Positions 1 through 9,061 of a DNA stretch of 64,000 bases are shown here, piece after piece (within the stretch, counting starts at the first letter, position 1; each line of letters begins with the position of its first letter). The notes under the pieces are model-generated. The model ran no database searches and was not told the origin of the DNA. It saw only the letters and a list, made by a program, of their open reading frames with translations. The translations under genes were made by a program, and so were the position numbers. This DNA is from Epichloe hybrida (taxonomy: Eukaryota; Ascomycota; Sordariomycetes; Hypocreales; Clavicipitaceae): the NCBI GenBank assembly GCA_019022495.1, contig JAFEKR010000057.1:1-64000 (forward strand), written 5' to 3'.

Positions 1-3000
1 GACACCTGCGCCAGCCACCTCGCGTTGGTCTGCCTCCAGATGGCACTCTCTCGGCTCTGGAACTCGTGGAACATCAGCCCCGGCATGGTCGTGGGCCACA
101 GCCTGGGCGAGTATGCAGCTCTCTTCGCTGCCGGGGTCATCAGCGCCAGCGACGCCATCTTCTTGGTTGGAACGAGAGCAGGATTGCTCGCGAGATGTTG
201 TAGCCGGGGTACCCATGCCATGCTGGCCGTCAAGGCACCTCTCGACGTCGTCCGACCGCTGCTGGAGTCCTCCTCCTCCTCCTCATCCTCGTGCGAGCTC
301 ACTTGTGTGAACCAGCCGATGGGGGTTGTCGTCGGTGGCCAGACGGAGAACATCGAGAAGCTCTCCGCCAGGATCAGGGCGCAAGGGTACGAATCCGTAC
401 TGCTTGACATCCCGTATTCCTTCCACACGAGCCAGGTCGATCCTCTCCTCCAGGACTTTCAAGCCGCTGCGCAGACGGTCCAGTATCGTGCGCCCCAGGT
501 CCCTGTTCTCTCCCCCCTACTAGGCCGCGTCATCACGCGAGATGAGTCCGTCCTCGACGGGGAGTATCTGACCAAGGCATGCCGCGGCGTGGTCAACTTC
601 CAAGGCGCCTTGGAGGAGGCGAGAAGGGCGCGTGTCGTCGGTGAGGACACCATCTGGCTGGAGATCGGCGCACACCCAATCTGCTCGGGAATGATCAAGG
701 CAACTCTGGGTTCGCAGTCAAACACACTCTCCTCGCTCCGAAAGTCGGCGTCGCCCTGGACGTGCATCACCTCCTCCCTCGAGTCCATGTATGTCCGAGG
801 CCAGGACATCGACTGGAACAACTACCACCGGGATTTCAGCCAGTCGCACCAAGTTGTTCAGCTCCCCCGCTACGGCTGGGACCTCAAGAACCATTGGATC
901 TTGTACAAGAACGATTTCCTCTTGACAAAGGGCGAGGGATCCGCGCCAGCCGCCGGCTTGCCGCCGCCCGCGCAAACGAAACCCGAGTATCGATACATCT
1001 CGCCGTCCGTCCAACGTGTCATCGAAGAGAGCCACAGTGATGCGAAATCCACCTTGCTGGTCGAGTCTGATGTTCACGACAGCAGGCTGGCCCACGTCTT
1101 GCGCGGTCATGTGGTAAACGGCGCATCACTATGCCCATCGGTATGTAACAAAAACATAATATACATATATGTATATGTATATATAAACCCCTTGTTGGAG
1201 GCGCGCATTTGCTGACTTGAGAGTTTCTCACCCGACACAGAGCTTGTACGGGGACATTGCGTTGACCATGGCCGAAACCATGGTACAAGGCAGCGGATTG
1301 GCGAAATTCTCCGGATTCGACGTGTGTGATGTCAAGGTCGACAACCCTCTTATTGCCAACCCGTCCAAAACGTCTCAGCTGTTCCGAGTGTCGGCCGTCG
1401 CGGACTGGCAAACACGGCTCATCGCCTTGTCCATCTACAGTGTCGACGACGACAGCGGCAATCTCACAAAGAGACACGCCAGCGTCAATGTTCGCGTATT
1501 CGAAGACAAGACTTCGTGGCTTCGTGAATGGGCTCCCATGTCCTATCTGATTCAGGGACGACTCGCTTCTCTCAGGCAGGGAGCCATGGACGGGGGCAAC
1601 CACAGGCTCAAGCGGTCCATGGTCTACAAGCTTTTCAACTCCATCGTGGACTATAGTCCGGCATATCAGGGAATGCAGGAGGTCATCCTCGATAGCGAGA
1701 ACCTCGAGGCCACGGCAAAGGTCACGTTCGGCGTCGACGACCAAGGCTTCAAGATGAACCCGCACTGGATAGATTGCCTGGCGCACATTGCGGGCTTCAT
1801 CATGAACGGAAATGAGAATCTGCAGTCTGACAAGGAGGTCTTCATCAATCATGGCTGGGCTCGCCTCCGCTTCGGCGAGACTCCGCAGAAAGGAAAAGTC
1901 TACACAACGTACAACCGAATGCAGTCTGTCGATGGCAAGCTATACACCGGTAGCACGTACGTGCTGGACGGAGAGCGTATCGTTGCCGTCTTCGAAAGCA
2001 TCACCGTAGGTAACCCCAAGTCCCCTCTCCCCTCTCCCCTCTCCCCTCTCCCCTCTCCCCTGTCATCTTGGCCTTGATCGTCGTACCCGTGGGCCGTGGC
2101 GTACAAGCGTCGGATTCGGTGTACTGATCCGCATCACAGTTTGGTAAAGTCCCTCGCAAACTTCTCGACAACCTTTTGCCCAGCGAGACGGCAAATGCCA
2201 CCATAAACGTCAAGAAAGTCCCGGGCCGCTCGGTGACGACTCCTCCCACCAGGGCAACCAAGAGTCCCAGTGTTCGACCCAGTCCTCCTCCTCCTCCTCC
2301 TGCACCTGCCCAGAGCGCTGCCAAAGTCTCACGGGAATTCGACCACGTCTTGGCAATCATTGCCGAGGAAGTGGGAGTCGGCTTGGAAGAGCTGGGGCCA
2401 GACAGCCAGTTCGCCGATCTCGGGCTCGACTCGTTGCTGTCCCTGACCGTCGCGTCGCGAGTCGACGAAGAAGTCGGAATCAATCTGCCCTCGACAATCT
2501 TCGTGACATACTCCACCGTGGGGGACTTGCAGTCCCTACTCGAACCTCGTGGGAGCTCACCGCTTTCTGGTGACACGCCCGACCCCTCAGCAACCTCGTC
2601 GTCTGCCGACACACCCGACTCTTCAACAAGCAGCAGCCACGGCGACGAAGAAGACGCCAGCTCGGCCACGTCGGTATCGAGCATGAGCGATAGCATTGAC
2701 TTGAGGGACATGGTTCGTCAAACCATTATCAAAGAGACGGGCGCGGCTGCCGAGGACTTGACGCCCACCACATGTTTGGCTGATGTCGGGATCGATTCCC
2801 TCCTGGGCCTCACTCTCCTCGATTCACTGGGCGATCGCTTCGACACAGTGGTACCGAACGGTCTCTTGCTGGAGAGCGAGACGTTGGAAGACCTCGAGAT
2901 TGCGCTGGGAAACTTCCTAGGCCTAGAGGTTCCCGGAAGCTCCTCCTCCGAGAAGCCGGAGCTCGACAGCATCGTTTCCGCGGCGCCTCACGCAACCTCC

Positions 3001-3846
3001 ATCGCCCTCGCGCGTGCCAAGACCAAGACGCCCGACCTCGAGAGCCATGGCCATGGCCATCTTCAGAGCAGGGTCCTGTTCCTTTTGCCCGACGGCTCCG
3101 GCTCGGCGGCCTCGTACGCGACGCTCGCCAGGCTGGATCCCAGCATGACCGTGTACGGCATCAACTGCCCGTGGCGGACCACACCACAGGAGATGATCCG
3201 GTCGGGGGTGAAGACGCACCAGATGGTCGCCAAGATGGTCATGGAGATCCGACGACGCCAGCCGCGCGGGCCATACCACCTGGGCGGATGGTCGGCCGGC
3301 GGCATATTCGCCTTTGAGGCGGCGCGGCAGCTGATGGCGTCGGGCGAGGCCATCCAGAGCCTGTTGCTGGTGGACGCGCCGAACCCCGTCGGCATCGAGA
3401 ACCCGCCCGCGCGCATGTTCGACTTTTTCGAAAGCGTAGGCCTCTTCGGGGACATGTGCGGCAGCGGCGGCAGCAAGGTTGTGCCGAAGTGGCTGCGCCA
3501 TCACTTTGACGCCACCGTCCACATGCTGGACGGGTACGATCCGGAGCCGCTTCCCAACGCGCCTCCCACCACCGTCATCTACGCACGGGACGGCGTGTGC
3601 AAGGACGGGAGGAACGGGAATGGTCCCTGGATCGAAACCAGTCCCGATGACCCGCGCGAGATGCTCTGGCTGCTGCACAACAGAACCGACTTCTCGGCCG
3701 GTGGCTGGAGAGCCCTGGTTGGTGGGAGCAACGTGTCTGTGCACGTCTTGGACGACGTCAACCATTTCTCCATGATGAACGAGGGGGAACACATGGAGGT
3801 TATGCGCCGGCACATTCGACAGGCTGTCTTGAAGCAATCATGTTGA
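1..3846 (+). CDS. Non-reducing polyketide synthase, 3' part (AT-PT-ACP-ACP-TE)
   Basis: C-terminal 1203 residues of an iterative aromatic polyketide synthase; the SAT and KS domains and the start of AT lie left of the window. Exons are <1..1140, 1241..2005 and 2140..3846, and both introns fall between codons. Seen in order: acyltransferase with GHSLGEYA (Ser about residue 34); product-template domain with the H-V-V-N-G motif (His about 370) and N-P-H-W-I-D (Asp about 558), the usual catalytic pair; two acyl carrier domains with LGLDSLL and VGIDSLL (phosphopantetheine serines about 733 and 855); thioesterase/Claisen cyclase with GWSAGG (Ser about 1020), Asp in YARDG and His in DVNHFSM. Family knowledge: such enzymes fold and release aromatic polyketides such as pigments, anthraquinones and naphthopyrones. 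The product cannot be read from this part. Proline/serine/threonine-rich linkers separate the carrier domains. Intron 2 carries a CCCCTCT repeat. Confidence 0.93.
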
Positions 3847-4391
3847 TGACACTGTTCTTCTTTTTCCTGTTCTTCTTTTAGCGTCGTGCTTTGTTTTCAT
3901 ATACTCACTCGGTTCAAGATGGATACATACCTTGGACACGATTTCCTCTCTGTTGGCAAAGAGCTGCTTCACGTGGTAAAAGTTTAGATCATGCCCGTCG
4001 CATTAGATTACATAGATGAATAGAGCCAATGAATGATTTAATGTTTGTTGGCTTCATGACCCCCCCCAGACGTTCATGCAGCCGCAAATGTGGCCCGGCA
4101 AAAGGTCGGCCCGCGCGATAGGGCGAGGTGGCCTCTTGTCACGTGGCCCGCCCATACACAGACTTCTGATATTTTTTCTATTGAGAATGCCCTCTCTTTG
4201 CTTGCTCCCAATCCCCTTTTCATTCCTATCTTCTGCAGACTAGAACAGAATAATACGATTACTATTCTTTGATCTTAACACGCACGAAGCCTACTAGCAG
4301 GTACTCTGTAATACCAACAGACCCCCCCCCCCCCCCCCGAAATACAAGGCTGCACATCCGGGCAATCAATCGCATAACAGTTCAACAGGAC
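3847..4391. other. Intergenic, downstream of the polyketide synthase
   Basis: No convincing gene. The stretch is the 3' flank of the polyketide synthase and contains a run of 17 C at 4322-4338, a weak point for sequencing. Confidence 0.6.
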
Positions 4392-5911
4392 TCAACCCCA
4401 TAGGCCATGATGATGGGCATCAACCGTGTGGTAAGCGATACAAGGCAACGCCATGCTCAAGCGGCCGTAAGCAATGGCAATTCTGTACACCTCGTCCGTG
4501 ATGCTGCCCGCGTCGCCGAGAAGTTCCCCTGCGCGCTTGAGCAAAGAATCCAATTTGTCGTCCAACTCGCGTCCCCAACCTAGTTTCTTGTCTTGTCCTC
4601 GTCCAGAAGCCGGGCGTGCCACAAGCTGTGTATATCTCCCTAACGATGTCGCCCAGCCCATCGCAGACACCTAGAGGCTGCTCTGCACTCATCTGGCTCT
4701 CGCCGTCCTCAATCATGTCAAAGTAGACTTCGAAGAAGTGATTGGGCGCCGAGTCCGGGAGAGACGATTTGATCTGACGATGCCGCGGTGGAGGGCATCG
4801 ACGAACAATTCGTTCAGACCGGCGCCCGTGACCTGCTCTCTTGCGCAGCGGTGAATGTCCCAGGTCCACTCCCGGAACCTGTTATACTTTGCACTATACG
4901 CCTCCCAAGGTTTCAAAGATGCGCCCATGTCTCGCGCGACAGAAACTGTAGGGGGGCGATGTGGCGGCGATGCGGCCGTCCTCGCGACCATGGGAGCCTG
5001 GCCCGCTTATGGCCGCGGAAGGGCTCGCAGAGCTCGCAGAGCATGCCGGAGAAGACGGTGGCCATGGTTCCAATCGTCTCGCCGATGTTTCGGGCATTGG
5101 GATAGAGCAGCCGGAGGCTCGCCGGAGGAGGTTCCGGGTCTCCGCGGTCACAATGTGAAGATCCATGACATCGTTGGAGGAGTGCGGATCCGACCAGAGA
5201 GTCCATCCCGGAGTCGTCCAGATAGGCTGCTCCGTCACTGCTCCGTCACTGCACATGTAGGCGGTGCCGATGGTGTCGAATTCACGGACCGCCATGAGGA
5301 GGCAGGGATCGAGGCCGGTTTCAATATGCGAGTGCTGGGGGATGGAGAAAATTCCGTGCCTTCTCGACCTTGTTGATGGCGTCGAGATACGCGAGGGAAT
5401 GCGCCAGAAAGACCGATCCTGCCCTTTTCCGGGAAAGCCCGTCTTGGAGGTTGGGAACCGCGGCGTGAGCATGCTCCTCAGAGGCCTTGAAACGGCCGCT
5501 ATATGCGTTCTTGCCCTTGACCCAGTCGACGCCCGTGAGGGCCGAGTAGACGTATTTCTCATGCGATGACTCCGTCTCGAATCCGACGTTGCTCGCAGCA
5601 GCAAGCAAGGTATCACCGCCGACTTCCAACGTGACCTGATACGTCAACTCGGCGACTCTCAGGTTGTGGAGTCCAGTGCTAGCCGCGTGCTCTCTGTCAA
5701 AGACCTCGTGCAGCTCGGCAGAGGACGGGCTGACGAGGTCCAGGGCGGCTTGTGAGGGTTGGTAGTTGGCAAAGGCCTCGCACACCCAGCCAGCGAGTTG
5801 CGGATGTAAGAGGATATTCCTCAAGCCGCCGCTTCGACGTTGCACACAAGTCCGAGGAAGGCGCGTGTTGATTGTCCCGGTTCCACCACACGTACTACAC
5901 GGGCTGGACAA
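4392..5911 (-). pseudogene. Frame-broken gene of unknown function
   Basis: Read on the minus strand, protein-like sequence runs continuously from about 5911 to 4392, but it jumps frame at about 5330, 5140, 4980, 4760 and 4600. The first block (5911-5321) contains L-H-N-L-R-V-A-E-L-T-Y. The second carries W-S-D-P-H-S-S-N-D-V and the third T-I-G-T-M-A-T-V-F-S-G-M. The fourth has W-T-W-D-I-H-R-C-A-R and the fifth H-F-F-E-V-Y-F-D-M-I-E-D. The last ends with stop codon 4392-4394. The joins lack splice-site spacing, so introns do not explain them. Composition and helical character resemble one globular enzyme of about 480-500 residues. I do not recognise the family. A class I isoprenoid-synthase-like fold crossed my mind because of acidic D/E-rich helices, but no canonical motif pair is clear. 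It is either a decayed gene beside the polyketide synthase or an intact gene broken by assembly indels. Confidence 0.6.
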
Positions 5912-6582
5912 GACAGAAGTGTCGTCGTTCGGCGCAATCTAGAGAGATCTCCGGACTTGAGAGACCGCAGCGCAGTACCGGTGTGCCGCATCTTGCGAGT
6001 ACAAATCATGCTCGTCGCCGTCATTGACTCGACAGAAAATCAATCAAGTTATACGACTTGGACGGTTGGCTCGAGAATGGGGGGAAGGGGGAAACATCAC
6101 GCGAGGTCAAAGCTGCCTCGAATAAAAAAACAACATGGTCAAAGCATAATTTATGTGTTTCAATGTTCCCAACTTCAGATTCCGTATGGGTTATGAACTC
6201 GAAGCCCACTCGAGGAGGGCCTTGTTTCACTTGTTGAGTCAGGGCATCTTTTGTTTTGTCTACGTAGCTGGCGGAGAACTGCTTAAAGCATTCACGCGCT
6301 GGTGAGATATTCTGCTTGATTGTACCAACAATTTTTAAATCAAATTAATCAACAACAGCAGCTACTGTCAGATAGAGCTCCCCCGTGGCAAGACTAACAT
6401 GACAAGTTCAGCGAGGGCTCCCACGCAGATTGGAAACCTTGACGGAAAGGATTTTGAAGGAAAAAAAAAAAAAGAAACTAACTTTTGCCCAACACACTGC
6501 CTACTGCTCAAGCAAGAGCCGTACCTTGAAGAGGCTTCCGATAAAGATGATTCAATCTGTTACGCCTCTGAAGGACGCTATT
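5912..6582. other. Intergenic, upstream of the frame-broken gene
   Basis: No gene recognised. An A-run lies near 6461-6475, and several short open frames on both strands look like chance. Confidence 0.5.
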
Positions 6583-7065
6583 CCGAAGGAAGCCACACTG
6601 GCAGTCTCTCTTTTCTTCGTGATTTGTTCATCCGAAGGGAAGGAATGAGGAAGGAGGGCAAGCTGTTGAGGGTCAAACTCCTGATATGATCGAGATCGTC
6701 GCAAGGGTTCTTGCGGAGGATGCAGAGATTGTTCCTTTTGAGGGTAAGGAACATTAGGGAAAGTCTTATTGTCAGGGGAAGTAAGACGGCTTGATTGATC
6801 TGAACGAATTGACGATTCGTGTGGAAGGTTGGGTCAAGAGACCTGCGAGGTCAGGCGGAGGGGAGGATTGACATGATGGGCATGCAGGTACAGATTGTAA
6901 CAACCAGGTCAATTGGAATAACCGAAGCCGCGACGGCCAATGAGGACCGTGGATTCCCATCAAGGGATCCACTTGTGTACACTTTCCTTTGATCCGATTT
7001 TTATTGCGTTTTTAGGCTCCTTTGGCCACGAAGAAAAGAGAGACTGCCAGTGTGGCTTCCTTCGG
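6583..7065. mobile_element. MITE-like element with 39-bp perfect terminal inverted repeats
   Basis: The left arm 6583-6621 (starting CCGAAGGAAGCCACACTGGC) is the exact reverse complement of 7027-7065, with 405 bp between. Weaker similarity continues outside the arms: the left flank reads CTATT and the right flank, reverse-complemented, reads CTATT after a 10-base insertion. The interior has no supportable reading frame. The structure fits a non-autonomous DNA transposon of about 480 bp. The ends of the element and its target-site duplication are not certain; a TA duplication is possible but not proven. Confidence 0.55.
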
Positions 7066-7310
7066 ACCTTCGGATAATAGATAGTCCGGCCGTGGCCAAA
7101 GAGTGGAGCCACCGAAGGGATGCACACGATGCGATTGGATGCATCGCGAGCTACCCCGCTCCGTCAGCAAGTGGCACCGCACTGCAGTCCCACTTTTCCC
7201 CCTTTTCGCCCACCTTCTCTTCTAGCTAGATTCCTCTCCTTCTCCCTCTTCTCTTCTCCCTTAGTTATTAGCTATTATCATCAACTTCATTGAATTCAAC
7301 CTCACTAGCT

Positions 7311-7505
7311 AAGCAGTCTCTGGGTTTGGTTAAAGTCTTTGTGAGTGAGGATTGAATGTGATGATATCGTAAGCCCGGCGAAGAGGTCCGTGAGATATCA
7401 CGGACCTCTTCGCCGGGCTTACGATATCATCACGGATTCAATCGGCAAAGAAATCACTCACAAGAGACTGGGAAGAGCTTACCCAACCAAACCCAGAGAC
7501 TGCTA
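7311..7505. repeat. Foldback palindrome, 36-bp perfect core arms
   Basis: Arms 7358-7393 and 7398-7433 are perfect reverse complements separated by four bases (GATA). The similarity continues outward with small indels. ATTGAAT at 7351-7357 pairs with 7436-7442, GTGAGTGA at 7341-7348 pairs with a copy near 7454-7461, and a 20-base block at 7311-7330 (AGCAGTCTCTGGGTTTGGTT) pairs with a copy near 7485-7505. This is a large imperfect palindrome whose right arm overlaps the gag relic, so it probably arose by inverted duplication of part of a retroelement. Confidence 0.7.
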
Positions 7506-7800
7506 CGCAGCCCGAACTCAACAATCGGATTGCGAGGTTCATCTACACTAGTGAGCATCAAAATTGGCAAGGAGAAGACTGTTGTATTGCTCCACTCGCG
7601 GCGATAGAACTGTTGATTGCTTTCCGTTTCAAATCGTTGACGGATGTTTGCAATCATCTCTTCGTAAGAGAGGTTCTTGCCGGCGAGGTAATCGAGAAAG
7701 TGCTGTTCAGCATCTCCTATCAACATAATAGGGAATGCTTTGCCGAAATGCGACTTGGGGAGGTCAATCCGGTCACACTTGCCAAAGGTAGATTCCCTTC
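7454..7800 (-). pseudogene. Retrotransposon gag relic
   Basis: The minus strand reads a coherent peptide: D-L-P-K-S-H-F-G-K-A-F-P, then L-A-G-K-N-L-S-Y-E-E-M, then R-Q-R-F-E-T-E and Y-R-R-E-W. This pattern (a short LAGKNLSF-type motif followed by an FETE box) is one I associate with gag-like proteins of fungal LTR retrotransposons; the family assignment is from memory. The upstream frame closes with a stop just above 7800, inside the hairpin at 7787-7860. After the E-W-S-N-T-T residues the reading dissolves into the palindrome. No protease, reverse transcriptase or integrase is visible nearby, so this is a fragment and not a working element. Confidence 0.5.
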
Positions 7801-7860
7801 CGCTTCAATGACGGATCATCGTGGCCCTCGCTCCGTCATTGAAGCGGAAGGGAATCTACC
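7787..7860. repeat. Perfect 29-bp inverted repeat (hairpin)
   Basis: Arms 7787-7815 (starting GGTAGATTCCCTTCCGCTTC) and 7832-7860 are exact reverse complements, with a 16-base spacer TCATCGTGGCCCTCGC. It marks the upstream limit of the gag relic and could be a foldback duplication or a rearrangement junction. Confidence 0.75.
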
Positions 7861-9061
7861 TAAGAAACCACATACCTTTGAAGAGGAGTCCCTACTTCCT
7901 CAGCCTCTACCCATCGTTCTGGAGAGAACCTTGTCGGGTTATGGAAAATCGTCTCGTCCATATAAACCCAGTAGTTTGTCGCGCTCATGGGTGTCTATTC
8001 ATGTCAGAACTCGACTTCTTGTAAGAATAGCAACGGGGAATGAAAAAAAAAAAAAAAAGACTTACACCAGGCGAAAATGGCATGGTTTTCGTAGTAGATC
8101 GTCTCTCATGCCACACGAGGCAAGCGACCAACAGCCCCCATGATGTAGTCGCAGGGCTTCATTGTTTACAGCACTCTTTTCAACAACATTAGCGTTTTTT
8201 TTTCTCTCTCTATTTGCCCCCCCCCCCCCCCTCTTTTTTTTTCACCCTTCCTACGACTCGGATGTATATGCTGAGACACTTGCCAAATATCGCCGCTGCT
8301 CGAGCCATTTCAACAGAGCAAGTCTCGGTCGCATCGCGAGGCATGCCTTTGAGGTCCCCGTCTCAAAATGACCAAGTATGCGCAAATCGTGCGCAGCGTA
8401 CCACATGAGCGACGTCAAGGTCCAAGAGGTTGTTGAAGTCTTCTCTGAAGTCGTCCCTGCCCAGAAAGAACAAGTCGTAGCCCTCGCTGAAGCTGTATCC
8501 TGAATGATGGCACTCGAGCCAACGTGTTCCATTTTACGTGATTGCGGCCACGGAATGGACTGGACTCACATGTCGGTTTGCCATGAATGAGGTCTAGACT
8601 CGGCCGCTAGACCAAATGAACCAAGTAAGCGTGAATGTATACATATATAATATGAATTCCTCAAGCAACACAAGGTTATGTACATGGCACAGATGCTCCA
8701 GTCCAAACCGTCTTCATGATTCGCACCTCCTCCACAGCCATGACATGCCGCAACTCTCAACCATTCCGCCCATTATCCAGAGCCCAGCTGCAAACCCCCA
8801 GATCAAGTCTCTAGAAGTACCCGGTTTCTGGTTTTGTACTTGGAAAGAGGGCAAACGGAGGTCAGCGAGAATGAGAACTTTTCGCAGAAGAGTTCCTTCT
8901 CAACATCAGCTCGAAAGTTCGGTACATGCATGTAGAATACAACAGTTTTCGCAGCAACAAGTCACTGCCGGAAATGAATAATACAAGTCAAGACGGCTTC
9001 GTCATAAATTTCTCTCCTCTGTACATTCCTCCTTGTTGCTCCCCAGCTTCCTTCCAAGCCA
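7861..9061. other. Gene-poor stretch between transposon relics and the GMC oxidoreductase
   Basis: No gene is supportable. It holds an A-run near 8042-8057 and a run of 15 C at 8217-8231. Around 8378-8503 both strands stay open: the plus strand reads a 41-residue helical peptide starting M-R-K-S-C and the minus strand a 94-residue frame at 8251-8532. Neither has a recognisable domain. Confidence 0.4.
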
